Under the pieces are notes generated by a model. It had not been told where the DNA came from and did not search any database. It saw only the letters and a list, made by a program, of their open reading frames with translations. A stretch of DNA of 64,000 bases from Rhexocercosporidium sp. MPI-PUGE-AT-0058 (lineage: Eukaryota; Ascomycota; Leotiomycetes; Helotiales), in assembly GCA_020746875.1 (NCBI GenBank), contig JAGTJL010000002.1, positions 2,294,001-2,358,000 of the forward strand, given 5' to 3'. A program made the translations under genes and the position numbers. Within the stretch, counting starts at the first letter, position 1; each line of letters starts with the position of its first letter. Below are positions 13,638 to 26,452 of this stretch, piece by piece.

Positions 13638-15445
13638 ATGGCCGACGACCATGAAGAGCATCTGGAGCCGCCGCCCAGAACGAGCATGGACGACCCAGGA
13701 GCACACGACCTAGGTAAGGATGGATTTACGTCTACATTTCAGGCTTCATACTGACAAGTTATAGAATCATCAGACTCTGAAGACCATTTCTCCGACGCTC
13801 AGTCTGGTCTCGAGCCCGCATCTCCACAGGACGCCCCTGCTGTAAATATCCCGCACACTCGAGTGGAGAAGGTTGACGACGAGGCTAGCTATGGAGAAGA
13901 GCCTGGGACGGAGGCCTACCGCTTGCGAGAGCAAGATGCCGCCCCGGATGAGATAGAAATTGTTCCTGAGCACAGGACTCCAGGAATCAGCACACCTATC
14001 AGCAAGCCTTCTACCCCTCCTGGGGGCCAGCCGATCCCGTTGATGGTAGTTGAGAAGGTCGACCCCTCAACCCCAAGCCACGGAGAGGTTCCAGGCACTT
14101 TGGCACACGATATGCGTGCCGCAGATGCTGTACCGGATCTTGTTGTGAGATCTGGGGAACGCAGTCGCTCTTCTAGTGTCAGGTCTCGAGCAAACAGCAC
14201 TCCGGGAGATCTTCCAATTCCCATTACGAAGGTGGAGAAGATAGATTCCAGCCCTCGACATGGGGAAGTTCCCGGGACCAAGGCCTACGAGTTGAGGAGA
14301 GGAGATGCAGAGCCGGACATCGTAGAGGAAGTAGGCGAAGTTCCAGGTGAGAGCTTTTTGATATCTTGCACTTCAGAGCGATTGACCGGATCAGGGTCGC
14401 CAACTTCTCCCGGTGCTAGGTCCCCAATCATAAACCACGCGAGGCGGAAGTCTTCAGCGGCTGGAAGGAAGGGGACGACACCTGTCGCTACAGACGAATA
14501 TAACGAGGATGAGGATGGGTCGGACGGCGGATTTGGAGACGATTTCGATGATTTTGAAGAAGGGGAGGATGCAGAGTTCGGTGATTTTGATGACGGTTTC
14601 CAGGAGGCAGCACCAGCTCCCCCTCCACCACAGTCTATACCAGTAACACCTTCATTTGTAAGTAGCAATTATACTGCATTTACACAGCCTGCTGTGTGTT
14701 TAGAGAGTGACCAACTGCTGACGCTCCCCACCAGCCCGTCCTTGATTTTGCCGAACTCGACTCCCCAGAAGAAATACAAGCCGCAACAGAAACATACATG
14801 AACGCTCTTTTCCCGCTAGATTCAATCGATACGTCCGTCTTACCACCACTTTCAGCCGAGAATTCCATATTCTTGACACCTAGAAGCGCCTCCCTATGGT
14901 CACAACTAGTTGCTCCGCCACCACTACAGCCTCCCAACTGGATCCGGTCTCGAATCAGGAGGCTGTTCCTCGTCTCACTCGGAGTACCCGTCGATCTCGA
15001 CGAGATCCTCCCTGCCTCCAAACAAAAGAAGCTCATCCTCCCGTCCATGAACCTCAACCCAGCCTCCAGCTCGCCCAGAAACTCCACCGATTCTCGCTCC
15101 ATATCACGGATCAAGCAGGGTGAAGGAAACGCATCATCCACGTCCGTTGACTCTCAAGGCAAGCCGTCGAGATCAGACTCGAGGCGGAGAAAGGGCCCAC
15201 CTCCTGCCCCTCAACTCGATCTCATATCAGCACGACACCTATGCAGTTTCACAGACGAGGCACTAGAAGGCCTCACGATAGATGAGCTTAAAGCCCATGT
15301 TAAGAAGCTCGAGGCGATGCAGGGTACGGCGAAGGAGGTACTGGAGTACTGGACTAAACGGACGGATGAGAAGCTAGGTGATAGAGAGGCCTTTGAGGGT
15401 GTAATTGAGAATCTGGTCAAGCATGCCAGGAAGGTGCGGAAGTAA
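13638..15445 (+). CDS. Laa2-like (DUF5102-type) protein, candidate AP-1/clathrin accessory factor, with N-terminal repeats
   Basis: Exons 13638-13713, 13765-14657 and 14735-15445 give 559 aa. Three related modules begin near residues 58, 121 and 182. Each contains VEK(V/I)D, then (H/Y)GE(E/V)PGT, an AY/AH-LR helix and DAxPD. They are followed by an acidic stretch (about 290-330) with phenylalanines in an FGDDFDDF / EFGDFDD pattern. Such acidic-Phe motifs bind the gamma-ear of AP-1 adaptors. The C-terminal half contains WIRSRIRRLFLVSLGVPVDL and DEILPASKQKK, then a short helical end. I recall this architecture from yeast Laa2/YBL010C and its DUF5102 relatives; a role in AP-1 traffic at the trans-Golgi is inference. 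A further optional intron (14347-14394, 48 bp) would shorten the protein by 16 aa. Confidence 0.7.
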
Positions 15446-18441
15446 TGTGAGTGGGTTGGTGTGGTAGGAGTAGGCGTTAGAAAATACCCAATCAGATCAT
15501 CCGTTCAGGAAGCCGGCTAGAAATCTCACAAGTTCCCATGTTCGCCCTCAACATCCTGAAAGTTTTAACACGCTAGCACTTATCTGTTGACAACTTCTGA
15601 TAGTGCCATGTAAATTTTAAGAAGCATAGAATTATGATTTCCAAGAATCTGTGAATTCCGTTTACCAGAATGTAAAATATATATAAAACTCACTTTCCAT
15701 CCAAGAGATTCTTGTATCCTGGTATTGACTTTGAAAACAGATCGAATGTCAAATAGAGATATTCACATTCTCAATAGCTGGTTTTCGACTTAGTGAATCG
15801 ACAACTGATAACCTTTCTTCGAGCCTACCCCTGTCGTCCACCATAGAGTCCGCCTGTAGCTGACTCGAGGTGAGCAAAGCTTACGTATCCGTAAGTTTGG
15901 CTCTGTCCTAGGAACAGAGAGGTATACTCATTTCCAAGTACACGCTATTTAGCAGTCACTGAGACGACTGAGTGCAGCGGTGAAAACCTAGAGTCTTTTG
16001 ACTGATGGCTTGCATAGTCGGATCTACAAATCGCTTGAAAACCTGTCTTGGTCCTGCGAATAAACGTGATGATTCTGCCTGACTGGCTTGGATGCCACTG
16101 AAGGCTAACTGGCTATTAGCTTGAAGACTTGAAGCAGGACTAATAGTCCTAGTAGAGAAAGGCAATTTAAAGAGAGCGGTTGTGATATAGGATGCTAAGG
16201 GAAGTATAGGGACGTTTTGTGGCTGTTTGACCCGTGAATGGATACATGCCGTTGAAGTCGTTCTTGATTAAAGTTATTGTAGAATGACATTATCATGGTA
16301 TAGCGTTTCACTAGCAAATACACGCCTTTTGGGAGATGATTCCGATCTTACAGGGTAAGCTCCCAAGTCACACATCACACGATGACGAGCAAAATAAATG
16401 TAAAGACTTTTTGCTTGTAAACCATATAAAGAACAACGCGTTATGAGCCTTTCGGGCATGTGCTTGCGCAATTATCCACTCCCAGAAGCACAGTACCAAC
16501 CGAAGAAAGTACTAAGCATACCTAGAGAGACCCCGAAACAGATCCCCATCGACCGAAGAACGACGGAGAACGCAAGAGGAGGAAAAACAGGCAAGCGCCG
16601 CAATGAATCTCACCCAGTAGCAGAGCCACCCGCCGAAGCCAGGGAGCACAAAGTGAGAAGGAGAAACAGGCAATATGAGTGTGTACGTAACAAAGAAAAA
16701 CGTGCAGTGCTACCCGAAGGTCAGAAATCTTGTCTAGAGACAGGGGTTTCTGTGAGGCGCAGAAAGATGTGCAACCTCAAGCGTAATGAGTGAGAGGGGG
16801 AAGTATGAAGAGCGATTGCTCAAGCAGCACCATGTCTTGCATCCAACCAAATGATATCCACCACTACCATCGATCAATCCGTCCCCAATAACAACGCACC
16901 GAGTCCATCGCAAGGAAGCACCTATCGTCACCATCATCTCTCGTCCATCATAAAGCAGAACCACCGAAGAATGCAACGCGCCGTTTTGATGTAGCGTTAA
17001 GTCGAGCCGAGCCGAGAACCGAGGACCGAAACCAATGAAATGACCAAAGAAAACAAATGCTCCATGCTTCATGAGCAACAACCACCGCAACAAAGTAAGG
17101 AAACCATCGAGTGCACGTGAAGAAATAAAATCCGAGTCGCAATGCATGTATGACGCCGGGTATTCTTCCTCCTCGTCTTCCGCAACTGGGTATCCGCAAT
17201 GAACAAAAACCGCTAGACAATGCCAGGATCGATGCATCAAGTACGCGTGTAGACTGAAGATTAGGAATAGATTCGGAAGAGATCGGAACGCTGTGAACGC
17301 AAAGCTGAGAAGAGACCGTTGAGCAAAACCAGAAGAATTGTGAACCGTGTTTAGTAGCCGCCAGGAAGTTGCCAGTCGAAGTCGGAGATTCTCGTATCTA
17401 GGGTGCAAGAGACGGATAACTTCACCTGCTTTCCAAGCTGAAAGAAAGGAGGTGAGCTATTGAGAGGGCTGGCGTCTGTGATCTTCTTGAATTCAGGAAC
17501 CGGGGGAGGCGTGGGTCTATGAAGATATCGATATCAGCATTATAGTTTTCAAGATTGAGACAGAAAGATGGGGCTCTGGGGGAGATTAATCGTGAATTCT
17601 GGTAGTTGATGGAGATCTGCAATGTTCATTTGATAACGGAGAAAGGGTCCGTCTGAACTGCTGCTGCTTTCGGAGATAGAAGAGAAGCAAAGTCTAGAAC
17701 AACACTGGTCCTAGACCAGTGGTGGAATTCTTAGTAGCATATGGAGGATATAAATAGGAAAAAGAAAGCCGGAAATTCGATCCGGGATTGTGTTAATACT
17801 GGAGACGAGCCGGCTTAGACGTCTTGTCTCACTGAACCTTGACAGTTATCGTGAGGGAAGCCGGGATTAGGGAGCTGGTACTGGTACCTCGGGTATGGTG
17901 AGGAAGAAAGAGCTTATGCACTGTGTAAGACTGAAAACTGATAGACACTAAAGTTGTAATACTGAGGATACATGGCTTGAAGAGCTCGCACAGACAGCAA
18001 GACACCCTATGTGTGTAGCAGATTGAAAGAGTCTAAACTTTTGAGGCTTTTGAAAACGAGAAAATGAAACGTGAGTGAGGCTTGAACAGCCGGTGATGCT
18101 TGCCATAACCCTCCGCAACAGACAGACAACCATAGCCAACAACCTGAAGACAAAGGGAAAAAACAAGCTCAGAGCATACATGTGTAGGAGGAAAAAGCAG
18201 CGCATGTCAGACCCTTCGTGGACACGTGAAAAAGAGACATCTAATGCACTTTTTGTACATGGCATCATGGAAATGCAGATCCCCACCCGTCCGATACTTT
18301 TCAAGTAACGCTAAGAGGAGAACAGCCATCCAGGCAGGGTTAGAAAAGAAGTAAAGCTGAAGCCACTAACGTGAAGATCAAAAGTTGACTGTGCAAGACG
18401 CCATGCGCTATACTCCGTTCCGGGACATGGAAATCTGACGC
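15446..18441. other. intergenic region without a supported gene
   Basis: About 3 kb between the stops of the Laa2-like gene (+) and the RRM gene (-). Much of it may be 3' untranslated sequence. The longest frames (for example 16734-17408 on the minus strand) look like random translation, rich in Leu, Ser, Arg and Cys without domain features. A perfect 8-bp inverted repeat lies at 17703-17721. No tRNA or rRNA was recognised. Confidence 0.4.
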
Positions 18442-20219
18442 TTACTGCGAGGTGGTTAGAATAGATATGCATGTGCACAAGATTTTTTGCTTACCTGCAG
18501 AGGTTGAAATTGGCCGTATGGGTGAGCAGGAGGCATGCCCATGGACGAGTATTGTGGTGGGGGTGGAGCAGGTCTGTACGGGGTACCAGCGGGTCCGGAG
18601 TTGTTTTGGGAACGGCCCCAAGACAGACGAACACGGGAGTTGCCAATTGGGTAACCCTGCATTTGGTTGATAGCCATCTCAGCTGCGTGGCGCTGGACAA
18701 ACTGAACAAATCCGCAGCCCTTTCCGGGTGGAATCTTGACATAGGTTATCTCGCCAAAGCCTTGAAAGAACGATCGAAGCTCATCCTCGGTGACATATCC
18801 AGAGAGACCACCGACGAAGACAGTGGTGTTGTTTGGGTCTGTGAATTGGTTCATAGGCTGTGGAGCACCATAACCACCGCCACCATATCCCATTGGTGGA
18901 GGGGCACCCATGCTGTACATACCCGGAGCAGCAGGCATGCCAGGGCCCATAGCAGGTCCACCTTGCATGGGCATACCACCAGCTGGGCCACCGCCACCTG
19001 ATTTGTTCTTTGGTGTAGCAGTGGAGATGCGCATGGGACGGTTTCCGCAGTAAACACCTTGCATCTCGCTCAAGGCACGTTGCTGGTCTTGCTCATCGGC
19101 GAAGCGAACGAAGCCATATCCACGGGACATGCCAGAGATCGGATCAGTCATGATCTTGGCAGATTTGCATGATGGGAATCGAGCCTGGAAGAGAGAAACC
19201 AGAACATATTCATTGACTTCAGGTCCAAGATCGCCGACGAAAATAGAGAACTCGGGACCACGATCGTCACTAAATTTGCAAGTCAGCTTTATGTTTCAAG
19301 TATGCGGTGGAGATATGAGAGGAGGAATATGAACCGGGATTCTGACCGTCTATCAGCAAGTCCACCGCCGGAAGCCCAGTTGAGCTTGAACGGACGGGAG
19401 GTATTGGGGATCATGGAACCGTTAAGGGAGAGAGCCTTCGCAGCGGCAGCAGGGTTTGCAAAGTCGATGAAGCAGTAGCCAGCGTTTCTGTTGAGTCATG
19501 TTAGTGAGATGATCAAGTAAGGTCATGCGGTACAGGAGTTACTCACCCGGAGAACTTGTCTCGGATCATCTTGACGTTGACAGACTCGCCCATTCCAAAC
19601 CAGACCGATCTGATAAAATTCTCGTCGATCCATGGCTCCAACTCACCCATCCTGAAGAGTTGTTAGTAAAGAGATAGATTAGGCACGACGGATGTGAAAA
19701 ATGTGAGATGATAGATGGCAGAAATGGGTGATGGGAGATAGAAGATGTGAGAAGATGTGAAACACGTATAGAGCAATACATGATGGATTGTTGGAAGTGC
19801 GATGAATTATAAGTAAAGGGTATAAATGGGAAATAAGTAGATTGCGACCGAGGCGAATCATATAAGTCACACAGCCAGTGAAGCTTCCCATCAATGACGA
19901 CGTTGGATTGTTTATAGGGAGAGGCTCATGCTTGCGAGACTGATTGGGGTGGAAGTAGATAGGAGAAGGAAAGGAGGTGTATTTTCACTTACCAGAGTGT
20001 AGTCTTCGCATCTCCGCTGACACTTCCGCCCTCCTGACCACCTTGCTGTTGAAATGGAGCAGGAGATCCACCTTCTTGACCTCCCTGTTGCTGTCCAGCT
20101 TGCTGGGGTTGCATGCCTTGGGGTGGGGGTGGGCCTTGCTGTTGTTGTTGCTGCATGCCGTTTCCAGCGTTCTCTTGCGAGAATTGATTCTGTTGGTTGG
20201 GGTCGTATTGAAACGCCAT
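18442..20219 (-). CDS. RNA-binding protein with three RRMs, Csx1/Nam8-like
   Basis: Five exons on the minus strand: 20219-19993, 19651-19547, 19487-19347, 19269-18495, and a last exon starting with the stop codon (18444-18442). Introns are 341, 59, 77 and 50 bp; 416 aa. The N-terminus is Gln/Gly/Pro-rich (about 1-70). RRM1 starts at TTLWMGELEPWIDENF, with RNP1 NAGYCFIDF. RRM2 starts at FSIFVGDLGPEVNEY, with RNP1 SRGYGFVRF. A Gly/Pro/Met-rich linker follows. RRM3 starts at TTVFVGGLSGYVTEDEL, with RNP1 GCGFVQF. This matches Nam8/Ngr1 in budding yeast and Csx1 in fission yeast, which act in splicing and stress-dependent mRNA stability. Which of these functions applies cannot be told from sequence. 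The 341-bp first intron after a short first exon is unusual for this locus. Confidence 0.9.
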
Positions 20220-23200
20220 TTTGATAGTGACGTGTGCGACGCGTGAGAGTGTTTGTAGAGGTTACAGTAGTGTGCCGTGTGAAGAAGAGGGAGAAATGAG
20301 TTGTGGGTGGTGAGAGTGGAAGGGTTGCGGGACGAAGTCGATGTAGAAAGAAGATGGAGCTCGAAGATCGAAGGCGAGGGCGACGTCTATTTAAAGCTGG
20401 TTAGCTCTCTGAGTGAATAAATGGCGCTAGAGCGGCAGTGAGTAGTAGGCAGACCCGTCCGAGATCCCGAAGCGGAGGAGTGAAGAGAAAGCTACTGGAC
20501 GCTCCGAGAGCTGAGGCCGTTCAGGAAGTGATTCAGGAGGCGGAAGCAGAAAATTTGTGCTGTTTTGGGTAGAGTGACTCGTTGATGGGCAAGACAGGCC
20601 TCCTGAAGTCAAGATCACGAACGGACTCCGTCACACACTATGTGAATCATGAATTGAATGGCTCTACGATAGAATAACCAAGCAGTTGACTGTTGCCTTC
20701 CATATTGGGCGTGGTAGGTCCTTATATAGAGTGGTAGGTTGGCCTTGTAGTCAAGAAGTCGAGTCACTCAAGAACCCAAAGACCCTTGAGACGAAGGCCA
20801 TGTTGTGAAGGTGATTGCAAAGCAGAGATGAAGTAGAGTCAGAAGCGTGCTGTGTTCAAATGCTGGTGGTGGACAATCTGAACGTTACAGATAGATCATT
20901 TAAGTCGACCCAAATCGCACCACCGACACTTCTCAGCCAAGTCAGAAGCAGACTAGACCAAGCACTGCGCATCAATAGAGTAGCAGTTCCGTAGGTGTGC
21001 CATGCGAGATGGAGTAAAACTGAAAGAACGCGTGGTTGTGGTGTTGTACGCTCTTAGAGTTGTCGGAGAGTGCGAATATCTTATTCCCAAGCATCACTTG
21101 CAAAGGAAACCAAATACTAACATTAAAATCAACACAAATTTTGGGGGAAACAACAAGAATGCCATACTTGACGGCATACACAGCTATTGATAATGTGAGC
21201 ACTATTGTTCGAAGGTCATGGCTAAGTTGGACCACTTGGCGCGGGCTTTCCTCGAAACACTAACAGAATAAGAGATGCCACAACCGTCGCTCCCGCAGCC
21301 TCAACCACCAACTTAAATCATCACCAAACATCACAAAGCAACAAAACGGCACGCATGAAGGATTCTTGACTGGCATGGCATAGCCTGTTACTATTTTCAT
21401 GCTGGTGGTCTTGTGCGATTCCGTGCAACCGGAAACGTCAGAACCGTCTCATTGCAGACTTCAACGATGTCCACGCGTCTACAGGACGTGTGAATGCGAG
21501 ATGACAGATACACAAGGAGACGGATTGGTTTAAAGGGATGGCAAGACTACGCCGAACTCCCGGTGTCGAGGCAACAAGGTTTTATCGCTGACAACCTCTT
21601 TTCACGTCGGCCAACGAGCCTCTTTGCAACCTCTTCCTCCCCTCTGCCGTCACCTAATTTTCAAACAACACACTCGTATATTCCACGTTCGTGCATCTGG
21701 TTGAGCATGATAGTTGGGAGAGGGACGTTCTGGGTTGATCACACTTTCAGACCACCAGCTTCTTGAGAATGCCAGCGACAAGGATCCACCGCAAAATACG
21801 CAAGCTCATAGAACAGTCGACTAGACAGCTGCAGCTTTGCCAGCAAGCACGAAAGTCAGGTGGAAGCCGCGGTTTTAACAAAAGCCATGGGGCATGCATA
21901 CACTGTAGGTAGCCAATCCTTTGTCCTGGCCATTGCATATGGTTACAAGGCCTTGAAGAATCCATCAACTGACAGTCCACTTGAATGCATAGTAGTGACT
22001 CCCTGCTCCGCGGACAATCTTTAAACGAAAACAATAAGCAATGCAAGGAATACATCTTCTGCACCAACGGACACCTCCCAGAACGGCTTGCAAGGCAATT
22101 GCGGGATAGCCATAGAAAGAAGTAGTTACGGAGGCTTGGTGTTGGCCCATTTCCCCCATAATTGGTGTCAACACCATTGGCCACACTGAGCCTGGAAGTT
22201 GGGATCATTTTACAACTCCACTACAGAGCGCATAATGGCTTCTCCTATGCAGGCGAGGTCCTGAGGGACCGCCAATTTGGCTTGCCGAGCAAAAGGACGA
22301 AGGTTGGCCGGTTCTACACGCAAAATTCCAAAGAAACAAAGTGGCTCTGCCAGAGTAGCTTTGGTGCAGAATACACATTTCGCCTGCAGCAGAATAGAAG
22401 GTCTTATCCACTGTGGATTCGCCGACTACACAAAGTGCAAGCGGTCCATTAATTCTCGGGGTACTTGTCGTCCATAGGCCGATTCAAAGCCTAGACCTTG
22501 GATAACTTCTCCGAGTAGCTTCAAGACTGAGACTTGTCTTTGGTCTTTCAATCCAACTCCGGCGCCTCTCGACAGTCTTCAAAGGGTCTGCCAACCACAC
22601 AAGGGATATTTGGAGGTAGTTGCTTACCTCAAGAAAATTCCAATACCAGCACGAACAAGACACTCAACCCAACCTTCGTAAGTTCGTTACTGCGGCGAAA
22701 AAGTACCGGAAGCGACAAGCGTGACGGAAATTGACTCGAAAGTTACGGAACGCTTGCGACAGCAAAGGATTCGTGGACGGAAAGGCCTTAAAGATGGTGG
22801 TATTCGCGGGAAGGATCGCTGAGGATAACTTCAAAGTCTGGTAACGCAGAACAGGTCAGCAAAAATGATTCTGGCTATGACTAGTTCGCGGATCCAATTG
22901 CTATTGAGCTTTACATAGCTGGCTGGCCTCTCCCATAGAGCTCTGCGCCGAGCTTGCCAGTAAATGCGCATCCGGAAGAAGGACCTGCATCGAAAGCTGG
23001 CGACATGGAGCAAAGTTTGCGCCAGCAGCCTCCGGATGCCCATCTTTGGCATCCGGGTCTCGAAGATGCAACAATACTCCCGGACGTTACGGCATCTAGT
23101 ATGGGCGAGCGGAGCATTGCCAGAGGGAAAGGCAGACCATAGCTGAGGAGGGGTTGTGTTGGGATTGAGCCTCCATCGCGTGCGGTCATCCAGTGAGGTG

Positions 23201-23415
23201 TGGGATCGTCAACTTACGTTTGACCTGCTGAAAAACTAGAATTCCGAGAGGAAGGCAGCAAATTCGAAAACACCGGCGATACGAAAGGACACGAAGGACC
23301 GAGATATCGACAGAAAACAATTGACGCAAACAGACCGACAGGACGAATTCGATAGGGGTCGACGTGTGATGACGAGGGGATGCGAAGGTGGGAGGAGGAA
23401 GAGGAAGAGGGAAGG

Positions 23416-23445
23416 GGTAGGTAGGTAGGTAGGTAGGTAGGTAGG
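23416..23445. repeat. (GGTA)n microsatellite
   Basis: About seven uninterrupted GGTA units, followed by a G-rich stretch. It lies in the gene-poor 20.2-27.9 kb region. Confidence 0.9.
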
Positions 23446-26406
23446 GAAGGGGATCTAAGTCCAGTCAGTCAGTAGTGCAGCGCGATGCGGTGCTGTGCAG
23501 TGCGCCAGTGTAAAGTGTGTAATAGCGCGTGAGTGAGCAAAGTGTGGGCAGTGGGCAGTGCGTAGAAGGGAGGGGAGGGGGGGGGACGGCGGGCATGGAC
23601 CTAAATTCTAGTACAGAGTTCGTCGTGCAATGCAGACAGACCTAGACCAAGTGGCTAGGTAGATGAGGGCCTGTGATTCGATGGTTTGTCTCTGGTTTCG
23701 TTTGTTCGCCCGTTAGTTGGGACAAGTAGTTGTTCATTACTTTTCCAAGTCCTATGTATACATTCCAGGCCGTTACCCGGTACAATGCAGCAGTTATCCC
23801 GTCAACTGTCCAGTCTTCTCTTGTTCTTCAGTCAGGCTACAGCTCCGTGATGGTCAGGGCGGGCCAAGTCAGGTCAATATCTCCCTCAGCTTGGACTGAC
23901 ACGCATCCATCGGTCATATTTTCTCGTCTACCTGGCTTCAAGCCCGGCTAGGGCCCCAGGCCGCGCGAGTTAAGTTTTTGGTGGGCCACACGAGGCTTAG
24001 GACTTGTCGTAAAACTCCGGTACCTTGGACTGGCCAGCCACAGAGTGCTGTGGTCGTGTAGTGGACGAGGATCCCCCCACTAGCAGCTTGCTGTGCATCT
24101 GCGGTCCCTCGGATCTGGATTGTGCATCACATACTATTTTGTGCAGGACGCCGATGCCTTCTGGATGCTGGCTCGCTGGCTTCCTTTTGGTCGTAGAAGC
24201 GGGTGGAAAGGGTGGAAGGCGAAGCCAAGGAGGAGGGGGACGGAGGGGCTGAAGAACGGAAACGGACTCCAGGAAAATGATCGCTCTTTCCGTGTGGGCA
24301 TGGTGGTAAGGTATGGCATGGTATTACATGGTTGTTTGGCTGCACTTGACGCCATATCGCTGGCCGTATCTTGTCCAAGGGGGCTTGCCTTGCCTTGCTG
24401 ACTCTAGACGAGGTTGTGTTGTGTGTGGATTTCTATTTCTAGCCTACGCAAGACATTATGTACAGGGAAGCTGGAATAGGGGTAAGTTCTGTGAAGCTTG
24501 CTTGTGTTGTAATGAATGGCTCTGGCCAAGCTTGCTGTCCAAACAACTCCAGTGCGTTTTTGATGGAGGTCATAGTAAGCTAAGAACAGGTTCATCTGTC
24601 CTTTTGGAACCTGGGAGCGAGAGGATGTCGCTTGATGCCAAACAACAAGTAGTGAGCATGAGCTTGAAAAGCCCCTCTGGGTTACATCCGGGTCTATTTC
24701 TCCTTGTGGAAACCTGGAGATCACGAATTTGAAGTGATGGCATCTGTGCCTTGCATGATGTGTCCGTCTATCCGACTGTCTTTCATGCATCGACTTCTCA
24801 ATGGAGAAGTAGAAGCCGATATCAACTCCGTACCTACATAAGCATTTGATTCCGCCATATTGAGAAAAGTTCCCCTGAAGTCTATCATCATACCACTTCC
24901 TTCTCCTCAAACTCCAGATTTGGAAATACACTTTCCCAGACGTCATCGCTGTCTAGACCCCAGGCCCAGGGCCCAAGCATTTGAGTATCAACGCTTAGTG
25001 CAAAACTTCATCATGGACAAACTGGCATTTTGCCCACGAATGACCCAATCAAAATGCCGATATCACAAGTAGAGACCACCAAATGCAAGCTGAAAGCCAA
25101 AATGCAAGCCCAACGACTGCAAGTGCAAGTGCAGACAGAAGAGCCTTTAACCACATGCAGATTCTACAGTATGCAACAGCAACAATACAGACAATGCAGA
25201 ATGGTAACCGAATCCAACACGCGATGTTGTTTCAAGCCGCCATCATTCCATGCAGCCTTCTCAGGTCCCTAATCTCCAAAAGCATAATAGATAGTTCATC
25301 TTCTTCGGAGAGATGCCATTCACCACCTGGCAAAGCCCCACGTTAAGATTATAAGGACCTTCCTTGTTCCACAAACAAACCCCTGAGGCCATAAGTAGAT
25401 TTATTCCCGAGGTCTCCTTCGGCACTTCACGGAGAGAAGGCAGTCAATCGGGATCCTCAAATTAAATCGATCCCAGATCCCAGATCCCGACCTTCCCAAC
25501 ATCCTTCGAGATCTCCATGCCCATCCCCATCAACGCAACATCATCAACCGAAGAAACAAAACCCAAGACAGATATCGTCACCTACGCTTCTTTTCACCCT
25601 TCATGCATGCATTCAATTTCAGAAAGAAGAAAATGCCTATCTTCATGCGGCCGGCCTTCCATTCTAGCCAACGCAAATCATACTTCCTGCACGTAATGGC
25701 CAGCTCCGACGATTGGTTCAACAACGCCTCGCATCGCATCGCATGGCATTGCATCGACATACCGTAATAATTACGAAGCCAAAAATACCGAGTAAAAAGT
25801 CAAGAAGTCAAAAAGTCAAAAAAACCGGACTAAAACCAACAGAGGCGAAGGAAGGACGAACCGGCCTTTGCAAGCTGCGATCGGATCTTTCAAAATCTCA
25901 TCTCATCTCAATCTCGATCTCGTGCTCATCAAATCAATTCGCGTTGCACGAGTCAAACCCCTTGATCGGCGTGGATGTGGATCTACGTGTCTTGAACCGT
26001 AATTGGATTTTGATAGTGGGACCCGCGACTTGTATTGGCTCACACGGCTAGATTTGTAAGCTTTTTATGCAAACAAACCAGAACGAGAATAGTGAGCATA
26101 ATCCCTCTGTTGAAAGCTTGGATTGTCCATGTGAAATTGCTTTGATATCGCACACGTGAAGAGACGAGCATTTTTCTCTCCCAACAACCTTCTCGGATCC
26201 TCGTATCTAACTAAACATAAGAAAAAGCGACACCTCACTTCCCATCCATCAATCCACATCCCTCCCCAAGCCTCCAAAAAACCCAACCACTCAAAGCCCC
26301 CACGGAGATGCCTCCTAAAAAGCACCAATCCACAAATGTAGCCTAGACATGAGAAATGCCATCCCTTGCATACATATCATTTACCCTCCCAAAGACTAAG
26401 AAAATA

Positions 26407-26452
26407 AGCAAGCAAGCAAGCAAGCAAACAAACAAACAAGCAGGCAGGCAAC
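26407..26452. repeat. compound tetranucleotide repeat (AAGC/AAAC/AGGC)
   Basis: Successive runs of AAGC, AAAC and AGGC units form a compound microsatellite of about 46 nt, which suggests point mutation within an originally uniform tetranucleotide array. Confidence 0.85.

Noticed and set aside
16734..17408. 224-codon open frame on the minus strand
   Set aside because: Starts without a clear coding signature, no recognisable fold or family; likely chance or downstream sequence of the RRM gene.
17770..17790. Five-base stem with seven-base loop near a TTCGA sequence, suggesting a tRNA arm
   Set aside because: The loop order is wrong for a T-arm and no cloverleaf fits the surrounding bases.
24404..24946. 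180-codon open frame on the minus strand
   Set aside because: Random-looking translation rich in Arg, Ser and Trp without motifs; no sign of splicing to other exons.
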